Of a stretch of DNA of 64,000 nucleotides, positions 13,196-25,457 are shown piece after piece. The stretch is from contig NC_092563.1 in NCBI RefSeq assembly GCF_037975245.1, forward strand, positions 23,902,960 through 23,966,959, in the 5' to 3' direction. The translations under genes and the position numbers were made by a program. The notes beneath the pieces were generated by a model. The model worked only from the letters and a program-made list of their open reading frames with translations. It was not told the DNA's origin and did not search any database. Each line of letters starts with the position of its first letter. The first letter of the stretch is position 1. Origin of the DNA: Apostichopus japonicus. Lineage: Eukaryota; Echinodermata; Holothuroidea; Aspidochirotida; Stichopodidae.

Positions 13196-14487
13196 GCGGA
13201 TTGGGAAAAAATTTTCGCCGAAATGCTTTGGAAACAGCAATCACAAATGAGCCCAAGTTAATTGCTACCAGTTAATTGGCAAGTTGGCAAGAAGAGGAAT
13301 GCACTTTGTATTCATGTAGAAAGATCTGGATTGGATTACATATATATCATACTTATAGGTCTATAAGTGCATACATGTATTCCATAATACATTTTGTTTT
13401 GAGTTTGGCAGGAAGGAAATCATTAAGCTGAGATATTGCAGGAAGTACAGAGTTAAGACCTGCCGAAATTTTTCTCCTTGAGAAATGTTGCTAAAGTTAA
13501 AGAAAAAACACTTGATTATTTCATATGGAGATTAAATTTGGGGAGCAGCTATATATACAGTACTGTCAAGTTCCTTGTGGGTAGATATTGTAATACATGT
13601 GTTGAGGTGATTTTACGATAGTATTTTAATACTTCATCCCACACTTGTACAATGTCTCGGTATAAGATGCAGGAAGGGTTATTAGATCATGCATCTACTG
13701 TAGTGGTAATGACACACTAAACACAGGATAATGTACACTGTTGGTTAGGCTGTGCATCTATAGTATACTAGTGAATGGTAGTCATGCAAACTGGTCAGCT
13801 GCTCCCTATGACCTCCTATCCAACTTGTAATAATATAGAAACATTCTGCTTTCAGATAAGATTGAATCACAGTTGAATCTCATTCTTACATCAGACATCA
13901 TGGGGAGTATCATGGCAGGTCCTCACATACTCCGCTGTGCGTTGATAATGTGTATTCTTGTGTGTCAGGTCCTTGAGACAGATGCAGACACCACCAGCAG
14001 AGTTTGACCAGGGAAGAGGAATATAAATTACAGGAGTTTGGGCTACATTTGGCAGGCACATGTCCAAAATTTACTGCTTAGTTAAATTCATTCAAGAACA
14101 CTTTTAGACACGTAACCATCTCTGTTCCAGGATTCACTTTCCTATTTACTTTCATTGTCCAAGAAACCTTTTTTTTGCATTGTACCACAATGACCCTTAC
14201 AAGTCTTTTTTCTTTTTTTTTGGACATTAGACAGCATATTGATTTTAGTTATTTTGTCGATTGTAATTGCGTAGCTTGCGAGCAAACCTGTTTGCTTGTT
14301 CATAAAATATGAAAGAGATACTCTGAGTGCAAAGTTGATATTATTGATTTGTACAAAATTTGTTTTGACTTTTGAGTAAAGACATTACAAAATATGGTAT
14401 ACAGTTTCGCAGTTTGATGAATATACCATAAATTAGTGTTTGCTTGGCTGCATTCATAATGTAGGTATATTAACCAAATTTACCCCT
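13196..14487. other. non-coding, probably interior of a decayed DIRS derivative
   Basis: No gene recognised. The stretch lies between a DIRS 5'-end-like block and a 3'-end-like block in consistent order and orientation, so it may be the interior of an internally deleted element of about 1.9 kb. No gag, RT or recombinase fragment was seen. Confidence 0.35.
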
Positions 14488-14547
14488 TGTTGTGGGGAGA
14501 CAGGTAAGTGGGTCACTCGTAAATATATAAACCAGTAAGTTTTATAA
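14488..14547 (+). mobile_element. DIRS-type 3' terminal or internal complementary remnant
   Basis: TTGTGGGGAGACAGGTAAG followed by GGTCACTCGTAAATAT and AACCAGTAAGTTTT closely matches the internal complementary region at 36667-36712, which equals the reverse complement of the left end of the full DIRS element. Taken with 12637-13195 it could close one degenerate element. Confidence 0.65.
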
Positions 14548-14858
14548 TGTTAACTGTAGCACACACACACATATATATATATGTATATATTTCCAACTCA
14601 TTACGATTTCAATTATATTCATTTCCTTTGTCGTTTACCTCCATTTCATTAATAAAAGTCTGTTCAAAGTATCTCCTTCGAGATCGGGCTTAGGATTCAC
14701 AAATGACTTCGAGTTGGTTAGAATCATGTTTGATCTCTAGAGTAAGGCAAATACGTCACCAAAACAGAACTACTGCAGTATTGTTCGATACAGGTGAAAA
14801 ACGCCTACAGTGGAATACGACCTTCCTTACTGGTTTATAACATCTGGACATACAATAA

Positions 14859-14965
14859 GCGTCCATAGCCTAGTGGTTAGGGTGTCTGCATATAAAGCGG
14901 GAGGCCCAGGTTCAAGTTTTTTCACTGTTCTTGATTTTCCAACTCATTTCAATTTCAATTATATA
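14859..14965 (+). mobile_element. tRNA-derived SINE
   Basis: The segment carries a pol III A box (TAGCCTAGTGGTT, 14866-14878) and a B box (GGTTCAAGT, 14909-14917) about 31 bp further on. After them comes the tail TTCACTGTTCTTGATTTTCC AACTCATTTC, ending in a TA-rich run. Related pieces with a better B box lie on the minus strand at 26815-26905, and a tail alone near 14590. The degenerate B box and lack of a tRNA fold argue against a working tRNA gene. Confidence 0.75.
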
Positions 14966-16471
14966 TGCTATGCCATGCTTTAAAGTGAAAGAAAATAGTA
15001 CAGTAGGTGAATTTTGGACAATCATTCCGATTGCACAGAGGAAAACTCATCGTTTGATTAGTGAAAGGAGAACGTACCTTATGTACTGTATAATTTAGCA
15101 TCCTGGTGAAATTTTTATTCAATTCTTGCATACATGTACAGTTTTTTTGAGGTAACAACATTTTGAAATGAACAAGTTTTGTGACAAATTGAACTTCAAG
15201 AAAACAGGTTTGTGTGATGTCATAAATGCACCCTTAAAGTTGAGTGATAAAATAAGGAATCAAAACTGCAGTATCAAATCTCTCCGGAAAGCTAATCAGG
15301 GCGGCATTGAGGAACTTAGCATGCATGGACTCTGGATGTGTGACCTGATTAATTCACTTTGGCTTCGGCTTTGAGTACACAGTTTCTAAATGCTGCCATA
15401 TTGGACAAATCTAACTGTAATGGTACAGTAGTTACTGACTTTGTGATCTGCGATTACGTCATTGCCGTCTTTGCAATCAGCCGCCCCCCTCATAATTTTT
15501 GCAAGGTCAGTAAGAGTGACTGCATAATTTTCCCTTCAGGAAACCAAAAAGGAGAATATTTTGCTGTCATGTAACAGCTATGACATCACACATGTTTGCT
15601 TCAAGTTCACTTATTGCACAAACTCTGATAATTTCAACTATGGACATCTCAAAAACTCAATGGGAGGAATTGTAAATGTTCTTTTTCATTAGTCAAAGGT
15701 AACTTTTCTTTGGACTATATTTTGAAGTTTGTTTCCTTGAGAAGTCATTGAATCAAGACTTAAGTGGTTGGCAACATATAAACCTCTCAGTTTTACTGAG
15801 GGATATCCAATAACATATGATTTAATTCAAGGTTAAGAAAAAACCTTAAAAGTATCGCTACTTCAGTAATTTAATGAACAGAAAATATGTAGTGAGTAAA
15901 AGTGTCTGAATAGCCAAGTTTTGATTATATTCTGTGTATACATGAAAATTGTATGTATTGCATTGAATTTCAGTTAAGAGTATTGAGGAAGAGCACATTA
16001 AATGATGGAGGTTTATCTACAGTCTCTATTTTGTATGCCTTCTGACAGGAGCATTGTTGTTAAATATAAAATTACAGAATTTCCAAATTTTAAAGTGTTT
16101 GTGTGTCAGCTGAGCAAAAGCTTTTTTCTCTTTTCCATCTTCTGCTAAATTTACAACTCCTCCAGAAACAAAATTCCTCTTTTTTCATTTGATTCTTATT
16201 CAAGGTAAATTTAGATGTCAATAGATAAATAACAACCAACTGTACAACTCATAAGACCCACAGTCACTGATCTATAAACCCTCTAATTGTGCAAACTTTG
16301 GCGTTTGTTTGAAATACTGTAGTGAATGTTTGCCTTCGTCAAACACAGTCTTACCAGAAAAGCAAATAGACCACTGGCGAGGTGAATGGGCATGGCCATT
16401 TAGTAATTGTTGACAGAGTGCAACAGCAAACTTTCCCTTTCAACTCAGGTATTTCTCTTTTTCTATTGCAG
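14966..16471. other. non-coding, presumed upstream intron or promoter region of the epimerase gene
   Basis: No exon or repeat recognised. The stretch ends in a pyrimidine-rich tract (TTTCTCTTTTTCTATTGCAG, to 16471) that looks like a 3' splice site, so at least part of it is probably an intron in the 5' UTR. Confidence 0.4.
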
Positions 16472-16665
16472 GTATAGGAGTGTTTCATAATACTCAACAC
16501 GGCGGCATGGAGACGGAAGAGTAGATGTTGCAGAGGTTGCTCCCCGCTACGATTAGCTCCGCCTACTTTGGAAGCTGACCATCATCATCGGTATGTTCCT
16601 ACAGTTTCCCAGAAGTCTCCTACCGTTACACAGGAAAGCGGTGGTCAGAAGGAAAGCACTGCAAG
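16472..16665 (+). other. 5' UTR part of the DSEL-like coding exon
   Basis: It begins after a strong polypyrimidine-AG acceptor at 16470-16471. An in-frame TGA lies at 16576-16578 with no in-frame ATG between it and 16666. That fixes 16666 as the first possible start if this acceptor is used. Vertebrate DSEL also has its coding exon preceded by 5' UTR exons. Confidence 0.6.
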
Positions 16666-19600
16666 ATGTCGTCGGACAGGGTGCAAGGGTTATTTTTTGC
16701 CGCTTCGGTCCTCCCCTCGCTAGGCAAGATGGTGTTCTTGATTCAGCTGTTGCTATCGGTTACAGCAACAGCCCATGCCGTGGAATTAAAGCTCAAGTAT
16801 CACTCACACCCTTTTATCTACTTTACGGAGGAGAACATCCCGGAGTTGAGGAAGATGGCAGATACGACGCACGCTCATATCGCGAGAGAACTGAGAGAAA
16901 TGGTCAAGACTGTGATGGCCAAGACGGAGGCCTTAATGCCGCCAAAAGAGTACAGCAAGTTTGGCGGCAGATGGAATGAGCTCTACGGTAACAACCTGGC
17001 TCCCATGGCGATGTACTGTGTCCTCTATCCCGACGATATCCCGGTCTTTGAGTTTGTCCTCGAGTACATGGACGTCATGGCCTCTCACCCACAATGGCAG
17101 GTCATCTCGGCCCCAAAGGACGAAGTTCCGGTCGCGCATTCTCTCACTGGATTTGTGACCGCCTATGATTTTCTTTACCAGAGGCTCGACACCGACCGTC
17201 GCAAGCTCTACATGCACAGGATCTTCAACGAAACCAAGGAATTCCACAAGTTCTCCAAACTCAGGTCTTGGGGGAAGTTTTATCTCCAGAATCACGTCGC
17301 CACTAACTATCTCGCTCTCTTTCACAGTTGCTTAGTCACTTTCCTTCACATGCCAAAGACGACAGTCTGGTTACAGGATGCCGTGCTGGCGCTCGAGAGA
17401 AACTTCAAGCTTCTCAACCACATCGTGGACGGATCCTTAGACGAAGGAGTGGCGTACGGGAGTTACACGTCCCGTTCCTTCGTCCAGTACGTGTTCCTGG
17501 CTCTGAGACACTTTGGAATAGATCATACATCGGACACATGGCTCGAGAATCACATCTGGTTCTATTACAACACATTGCTACCAAAATTCCAGCGGACGGT
17601 TGGCATAGCAGACAGCAACCACAACTGGTTCTACGGTCCTGAGAGTCAATTAGTCTTTCTCGATGCTTACGTCCTTCGGACCGGCCACGGGAATTGGCTC
17701 GCCCGTGAGATCCACAGACAGAGGGTGAACGACCAGGATTCTCCGCTGCGAGCCTCCCTGAGTCAGAAGTGGTGTACCCTCCACACCGAATACTTGTGGT
17801 ACGATCCTCTGATCGTTCCCGTACCGCCCCCTGGGTATGACACCAAGGACCTACACACGTTCACTGACTGGGGTGTGGTCACCTATTCCGACCGGGGAGG
17901 CCATCCCAACAGTACATTCCTCGCTTTTAAATCGGGAGCCATGCACGGCAGGGCTGTATTTGACGTGGTTCAAAGGGACATGTACCCGTGGCTCAAGGGA
18001 TGGTACAGTTTCAATCCAGGACACGAACACCCGGATCAGAACATGTTTGTATTCGTCCCAAACGGCCAGTTATTCATCGCCGACGCCCTCTATGGACCAA
18101 AGCTCACTTACTTGAACAATGTGCATTCTTTCTCCCCGTCTGCGACCAGTAATTGTAACCAACCGTGGGAAGGACAGTTAGGCGAGTGTGATAAATGGTT
18201 GAACTGGAAGAATCAGAATGTAAAGTCTTCCAGAGGGGACGTGATATTTGCAGAAGAGAAAGAAGGAATGGTATTCGTCGGAGGAGAGGCGAAGGATGCG
18301 TATGATTCATCGATGAAGCTGGTCTCTGTGTATCGATCTTTGGTCCTCTTAGAGCCCGAGCTGTTATTGGTCGTTGATAACATCCAGACCCTAACGTCCT
18401 CCAAGTTGACGCACGTGAGTGCTTTCTTTCACAACCTGGACTATTTATTCGAATACGACAGATTGCCAGGTGGTAGCCTCCACGGAGCCAAGTTGGCCAT
18501 CGAGGGTAAGGATTATAGAATCTTCTGGATCACCTCGTTGGATCGTAGTCCCAAGGCGTCTCTAGCGAAGGAGTCCCACCCGTCCGAGTATCGCAGCCGG
18601 CAGACCCACTTTGTGAACGTCACCCTGAAACTGACCCCGACCACCACTCGGGTCGCGTTCGTCTTGGTGGGTCCAAACGCAAATATTCAGAGAGTTCAGT
18701 TCATGGATAACCACAAGGAAGGCTGTCACGTCTTAGTCAAGTCGACAAAGGATTATAACGTGCACGTCGCGACTCGCCACGACAACATTGTCTCCAGGCA
18801 TTCTTACCTGGGTTTCGCAGGGTTTGCGACCGTCAAGTCGCAAGGTCGAGATATCTATTTTGGATTGTCTCCTTCGGAGACTATTCCTACCGAACAGAGT
18901 CCAGGCAGACAGGAATGTTACGACCTAGTCGCCATCTGCACGCTGGTTTCTTCCGCGCTCTGTCTGGTCACGTGCGTCACGCTGTCCAAGCTACGCGTTC
19001 GTGCTACAGCTCGAGTGAAGGCCATACTACTGGTGATGCTAGTGGTCGCTTTAGTCCACACCTCGATCTATTTATTTCAATGTCCTCAAGACAGCTGTGA
19101 ATCGTGCACAAGCTCATCGCCGTATAAAAGTTTCAATCCGGTTAGCCAACCCATGATCGAAAAATCAGAATTCCCGTCAGTGGTAGTGACATCTCTACCA
19201 GGATCCAGCCACGAGCTGGCCTCGTGGCTGTTCGTCAACAATCCCGACCTGACAGTTCTCCCGCTACCCTCGAGCCACATCAGACAGCCAAACTTGGACA
19301 GCATCGATAACTTGCTCACAGATGTGTGTAGCTGGGACGACCCGTCCGTGGGTAATCTGATGGCCCTCGGGACCTGGATGGGGTCGTTGCCGACGAAATC
19401 AAAACGAGATCTCTTCAAGACTGACGAGGAAGATGACAGATACATGGATATTCATTTTGGCGACGAGGTTCAACCCCCACCGTTGAACTCATCCAATCCA
19501 GAAGTGAAAAGCGAATCACCTATTTATAAAAACTACACTGTCGGCGATCTTCGACGCCATGTCGAGATGTACCCGCAGGCTCGGCCCGTGCTACATTTCA

Positions 19601-20017
19601 CTACTGGGAGCTGGGCTCTCAAGACCACTTTTTTCTCTCTAGTTTTCCGATCAAATTTAAGGCAGATTCATTTCGTAAGGGACCCACGCGCCTGGATCGC
19701 CAACTTTCTGAGAAACGACAAAAAGCTGTACCTCTCCCTGATGGTGGAGAGAGTCGTGAGGCAATTTTTGGAGTCCTCCGGTCAACTTTGTGCACCCAAT
19801 GGTAAAATCTTGCCAGAATTCTTAAAAATTAGAGAATCTTTGGAGAATTTTGACAAGGCGAGCCCACACAAAATTTTGGCCCTAGTTTGGAAGGCCCACA
19901 CGGAGGCCGTTGTGAGACTGGGAGCAGCGTATTGGGAGACAAATGTCAAACTTGTGAAAATAGAAGATTTATTAATCGCAGCTGATGATATAGCAAGAGA
20001 AGTTTATAACTTTATAG
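16666..20017 (+). CDS. DSEL: DSEL-like coding exon 1
   Basis: A single 3.35-kb exon holds the leader, the whole epimerase domain, both membrane segments and most of the sulfotransferase-like domain. It ends one base into a Gly codon at the donor GTGAGT (20018). Read without splicing, the frame would stop after two codons, at 20023. Codon use is markedly GC-richer than the surroundings. Confidence 0.95.
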
Positions 20018-20959
20018 GTGAGTAGATGAGCACTCTTTGCTGGTTTTACATAAAATGTCATGTTTTCCTCGTTAGAGGGATCCATATTACAGTAGATAAA
20101 GCAAAAATGTCATGTATTCCTCATTAGAGGGATCCATTTTAAAGTAGCTAAAGCAAAAATGTCATGTATTTCTCATAATTGAAGGGATCCAAGTTAAAGT
20201 AGCTACAGCAAAAATGTCATGTTTTCCTCATTAGAGGTATCCATATTCATGAATTTATTTCTCATTAAAGGGATCCCATATTCATGTAGCTAAAGCAAAA
20301 ATGTCATGTTTTCCTCATTACAGGGATCTATTTTAAAGTATATAAATAAAAAATGTCGTGTATTTCTCATTGCAGGGATTCATATCATTTTTATACATTC
20401 TTTATTATGTTTAAACCTTTTATGCACAGAGAAAAATAACTATGGAAACAAATGAATGCATGAATGAGAATGAATGAATTAATATTACATTGATTGCTTT
20501 AAAGCAAGCATTTGGAATGTATGAAAATTAAGGATAAGTCAACAAGTGAAGCACTCCCACATGTCATTGTATTCACCACTATTGCCTCATATTGCTGTTG
20601 CTCTTGTAAGGGAAAGGTCAGAACTCTACCGTACTTATACTCATGTGCTCATGCCGAAGTTGTACTCATAATAACACGAGTCTGGGTATACATGTATGTA
20701 CACCGACTACCAATTCTCTTGTTCTTGACCTGGAAATCTCTGTTTTTTTTCTGTGTGCTTGTTTTTAGGTTTGCCCGTTCGACCAGTGGTGACCCATCAA
20801 GCCCTTCAGATGACTCGTAGCAATGTTTATCATATACCATACGAGGGTACCATAGGCAAGCACACGGTTGACGCATGGTCTAGTGAACTCTCCAAAGAAC
20901 AGATCCAAGATATTCTAAGTATATGTGGACCTCTCATGGCTCAGTTAGGTTATAGGTAG
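16666..20959 (+). CDS. DSEL: dermatan-sulfate epimerase-like protein with C-terminal sulfotransferase-like domain
   Basis: Two coding exons (16666-20017 and 20769-20959, GT-AG, frame kept across a split Gly codon) give about 1180 residues; human DSEL is 1212. A hydrophobic leader follows Met22. The epimerase domain runs from about residue 45 to 740. It shows the residues matching the human DSE catalytic triad: His210 in NHVATN, Tyr264 in AYGSY, and the HEH of HEHPDQN at 453-455. Also conserved are IADSNHNWFYGPESQLVFLD and the WCTLHTE block. Two membrane segments follow (about 753-773 and 785-804). Then comes a sulfotransferase-like region with a 5'-PSB-like loop (VTSLPGSSHE, 841-850) and a 3'-PSB-like VRDPRAW (1004-1010). 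The family converts glucuronic to iduronic acid in chondroitin/dermatan sulfate in the Golgi/ER lumen. The sulfotransferase domain separates DSEL from DSE. Whether it is active is unknown. Confidence 0.96.
20047..20400. repeat. intronic tandem repeat, ~50-57-bp units, about six copies
   Basis: In the 751-bp intron of the DSEL-like gene a unit is repeated about six times with small changes. Its blocks are AAAAATGTCATGT, TTCCTCATTAGAGGGATCC and TTAAAGTAGCTAAAGC. The array starts about 30 bp after the 5' splice site and stops well before the acceptor. Confidence 0.85.
20769..20959 (+). CDS. DSEL: DSEL-like coding exon 2 (C-terminus)
   Basis: After the acceptor TTGTTTTTAG (ending 20768) the frame completes a Gly codon. 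It then encodes 62 residues ending ICGPLMAQLGYR and a stop. The W...L....I..IC...M..LGY pattern is the usual C-terminal helix and end of carbohydrate sulfotransferases, which supports both the splice and the domain call. Confidence 0.93.
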
Positions 20960-21505
20960 CCAAGATGGTGCGGCCCTCATAGAGCTGCCCTAGTACTTTT
21001 ACAGACTACCAGTTGCAATATCACAGCAATCCGGCACGCTGGGGCCTCGCGGAAGATTTGAAAAGTTGCACGCTAACTTTGAAGGAGAGCTGACGTTTGA
21101 ACTATTCATGTATCAGGACCATGCAGACTTTCAGCTCTGTAATATAGAGGGGGATTCTCTATTGTCACAACTATAGAGTGAACAGTGTTAGACAAAACAT
21201 GGAGTCCCTAACAAAGTAAAAATGTGCTGGATTGGATATACAATACTTTCCTTTTTGAGATTTCACTATAAATTCTTTGCAATGACAATTTGCAGTATTT
21301 TGATACAACTCATGAAATTTGCCAGAGGATAATTGAGGCTGTTTTAAAGTTTTTTTTTTCTCTCCTTCTTTTCTATGGTTGTTTGTGTGTGAGTTATTGT
21401 TCATTTTCTTCCTCAATTGTACAACTTCTTTCCAGTATTTTGGTCAGTCTAAGCAATCTATTCATTCATTGATTGATTTACAATAAAATGAAATAGTCAA
21501 GTGTA
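20960..21505 (+). other. 3' UTR of the DSEL-like gene with poly(A) signal
   Basis: The first good AATAAA after the stop is at 21482-21487, about 520 nt downstream, so cleavage near 21500 is expected. A second AATAAA lies at about 23098. The end point is inferred. Confidence 0.5.
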
Positions 21506-22464
21506 GCCTGAAATCTTGTTGTCAAACATGATTTAGGAAATCATAATAATCTAGATTGCAATAGAATCATAATATAATTTACTTAGTGTCCCATACCTGA
21601 TTGCAGTGTCCGTTGTTGATTTATGTAAGGAGTAATGTGATTGGTCAAATCTTTTTAAAAAGAAAACACTGGCTTCCTTAGTGGGGCACTGCACAGTGTG
21701 TATTGGACGCAATGGTCGACCATATGTACTGCACTGCATGTAGTATATATGTGCGCTAAATCTGGGTACAGGGCATATGTACATACATCTAACTACTGTA
21801 CTAGGATCATGAACCCCCACCCCCCAAAAAAAAAGAGTTTCTTTGAAAATAAATTGACTGGGGAATTCTCCCCCCCCCCACCTTTTTAATATCGCTAACA
21901 CTGCCTGGTTGTGATATCAAACTGATAGTACTGTAAGCCAGAACCTTCACAAACGAAAACCAGAAGACATATCAAATTCAAATTGTGCAAAAGTTGTAAA
22001 TGGGAAAACTTTTCTTCGCAAAACGAAATATGAAAGAAGTGAAAATGTAACATATCCAAGTGAACTGTTTATTGCATGTTTTGAGAAATTAAAAAAAAAA
22101 AGAGAAAAAGAAAAGTTGACTTAGATTTATAACATAATTTTCGACTGATCATAATTTGTCGTAGGAATTTGTGGTAGGAAGCTTGTAACTGTTGGAAGCT
22201 GGCCGGAGGGGGGTCAACCAAAAAGTGTTTTCTTAGACATTCCAAATTGGAGTCAGTTATTACATTTGTTTCACAGGGTATGGTATGGAGATATGCTTGA
22301 GTCTGATGTTACACTGAACATGTGTTATGATTACGTTTTTTTAACTTCATTTCTGCAAAATTCAGACAGTAGTTAACAAAATGCACCTGTAGTTCTTTTT
22401 CATTCTTCCAGACTGTATCAGGAAGTACAATCTGACAGGAATGTTAATCAACTGTTTGTACGTT
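21506..22464. other. intergenic, nothing recognised
   Basis: Non-coding, with short A- and C-runs. No gene seen. Confidence 0.45.
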
Positions 22465-22660
22465 TGTGACAGCTGTCTCGTTAGTTCATGTTGTGACGGC
22501 ATGGATTTGTACTGTGACAGCTGCTGAAACAAACTGCCACAGCAAAGATTCGTACCGTGACCGCCTTCATCGGGTAGATTTAGACCGCTACAGCTGTGAC
22601 AGCATAGATACATACTCTGATAGCTCTTGTGAACTTGATCTGTGACAGCAGTGACACCAA
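22465..22660. repeat. degenerate tandem repeat rich in GTGACAGC
   Basis: Four to six diverged units of roughly 45 bp share TGTGACAGC, CATAGAT/CATGGAT and TACTGTGACAGCTGCTG-like blocks. Much decayed. Confidence 0.55.
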
Positions 22661-23239
22661 ATGATGCTTACCGTTTTATAGCATAGATTTTATACATGGC
22701 CAGAAAGAAGTTAGGTTTGGTTTGAAAGCATGTCAGTGAGAGTATTATGTACATTTTACAGTAAGGTATTTTTTTAGGTGTTTTAACTCAGGTGAGGGTT
22801 TTTGGGTGGGATATTAGATTTTGGGTTATTAGTGGGATTTTGTGTACAGGGTTGGATTGTGTAGGAGAGGGAGCAGTGGTGTAAGGGGTAGCGAGAGGGG
22901 TCAATGGTTTTGTTGTGCATAATACTACAGGGTTGGTTAAAGGGTGTATGTGGGAATGCTGTGTTGGTATATGATCATATCCTGTTTAATAGTTACAATT
23001 ATAAAGCTGTTATGGTTGCTTTATAGTGTTATAACCTATGGCAATTAAGTTCTTTAATTTATTGTTAAACTTTCTTTCTGTAGTGTGCTAATAATACAAT
23101 AAAAGAAGTTTAGAAAAAAGTATTCGAGGGTGTTCACACACCAACAAGGAAATGTCCACCTGTTAATTGTCACACATACCATACAAAAGTATGAAGACTA
23201 TATAAATGATGTGTAAATGTACTGTACAAATGTATTGTT

Positions 23240-23935
23240 TATTTATTAGTGTATCAGTGTTGATGGATCAATTTGGTGGATCAGTATTGAAGGATCAATA
23301 TAAACTAGTGTTGATGGATTAGGTTTGAAGGATCAGTGTAGATGTATAAATCTGAGTGGCTCAGTGTTGAGGGATCAAGTTTGATGGATTGATGTGAATG
23401 GATTAGGATCAGTATGTACTGTATCATTGCTGATGGACTAGGTTTGAACCTAGGATCAGTCCTTGATGTCTTAGTGGATCAGTGTTGAGGGATCAAGTTT
23501 GATGGATTGATGGGAATGGATTAGGATCAGTATGTATCATTGCTGATGGACTAGGTTTGAACCTATATAGGATCAGTCCTTGATGTATCAGTGTAAGTGG
23601 ATCACTGTTGAAGGATCAAGCTTGAAGGATTAATATGGATGGGTTAGGATCTGTAAATATGTATCGTTGCTGATGGACAAGGTTTGATGGATCAGTGTTG
23701 ATGTACCAATCTTCATCTGTTGAAGGATCATTGTTTATGGATCAGGTTTGGGATTATTGCTGTTGGATCAGTGCTGTTAAGAGTTGATGGATCAGTGTTG
23801 GTGTATCCATTTTGGTGGATCAGTACTGACATCGCAGCGTTTTTATTCCAGATCTATAATGTATCTATATTCTAGGTTCAGTGTTAGGGTATGAATGTTG
23901 ATGTACCACTGTTGAGATAGCTGTATTGATGCCTA
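23240..23935. repeat. degenerate minisatellite based on GGATCAGTGTTGATGGAT
   Basis: GGATCAGTGTTGATGGAT-like and GGTTTGAAGGATCA-like blocks recur over about 700 bp. A ~125-bp higher-order unit is duplicated nearly intact (about 23340-23460 and 23465-23585). No coding sense in any frame. Confidence 0.8.
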
Positions 23936-25457
23936 TAGCTATATCTCTACTGATTTCATTAAGCTGAGCTTGATGTACTCCAAAAAACTAACTTGGGGCA
24001 TCTTGGAAATATGTTATAGATATTAGTGCAATATTACAGATTCATACACCTGCTTTAGAGCATTGGACTCTTCCACAAGACAGTGGATATATTCTAATTT
24101 CAGATAACTGCTTCAAAAATGTTATCTCCTTTGATCTGCAGTAAATGGATCCTGAATTAATGTTGACATGATGGCATCAAGCAGTGAAATAATATTCTTT
24201 GCCTGTAGGGAATCTTGATGGTTTGTTTATTAAAAAAAAAATATCATGTTTTATAATCTATAAAAACAAACATGAATCCATAAAACCTGATACATAGTCT
24301 CTGGTTTTGTCTTAGGACTTAGCTTTTGATAGTAACTCTCTTTGGAAAGTTAAATCAGCTTATAAATGAATGTGAAGCATGAGCTTTAACTTTGATGAAA
24401 AAAAAAAAAAAAAAAAACATGTTTTGTGATACTAAATTCCCTTACAATGAGTTTGCCTTTAGGGTGACTAGAAATATTACATTTCAAATAATTTTATGTT
24501 AAACATTTTGAAACTATATGATTTTCATCTTTCACAAGGTAAACATTAACAGGAAAAATCGTCTGGGTCTATGAGCCAGGGAATGTGTGAAGAGATTGGA
24601 ATCATTAATTCCTTGTCTGTTAACAGTTTAGTTTCATCACATTTTGAGTGATTCATATTAGGTTTGATAAAATCATAAAATATCAAACGAAAAAAAGATG
24701 TATCTATAAATATAACAACAGTTGAACTTTATCCCTAAACTTAAATATTTCTACAAAAATGGGTTGAACATTGGAATAACAGAAGACTGCTTCTCCTTTG
24801 GAGAACCAGAAGACTCGTTTTTTGGTGAAGTTAACAAATGCAAAAGCTGTTTGAAGTATCTTTTTCCTTGAAATATATTTCTACCAGTGGTGAAAGTTGT
24901 TTTACCAGGAAACTGCTGCACAGGTTTATTGACTGTATTGGTTATGTTGTGCTAGCAATAGGCACAGTTTGTGCTATGTTTATACTTATTGTGGAAGACT
25001 TCAGATTTTTCATTCCCCTAAGAAATTCAAATTGTTTTTCCTTAAAACTTAAAAGAGTCCTAAATACTCATTTTCAATTGAAAAAAAAAAATTGCTTGCT
25101 GTCATTCTTTTCTGAAAAGCAGAATACTGCTTTAAATATCGTGAAAGTAAACCTGGGGCGATGGCTTCTGAAACCTTAAAATATGTTAATCAAAATGGGG
25201 CTTTTTTGTATAACTGCGGGTGATATTAAATTACTCGGCCATCTGAAATATCCAGAGAACAGACACGAGGGCAAAAAGCCCGAAAATAATTGTATCTGGG
25301 TTTTGTTGACACCCCAGGGTGAACTGTACATCAAAGGGTGTGCTATGATATTTGAGATAAAACCAAAGAAAAAACTATTTATGTAACAATGAATTTTTAT
25401 CAGATACAGACTTTGTTTGAAACTTTTTTTCTTTTGAGATGACTGATTGGTCAATGT
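23936..25457. other. intergenic, nothing recognised
   Basis: AT-rich, with homopolymer A runs near 24230, 24400 and 25080. The 113-codon plus-strand frame at 24838-25179 has no family resemblance and AT-driven composition, and I treat it as chance. Confidence 0.4.

Noticed and set aside
14859-14935. Functional tRNA gene
   Set aside because: A and B boxes are present, but the B box is degenerate and the sequence does not fold as a complete tRNA. The attached tail identifies a SINE.
24838-25179. 113-codon plus-strand frame as a gene
   Set aside because: AT-driven composition, interrupted by an A-run, and no homology recognised.
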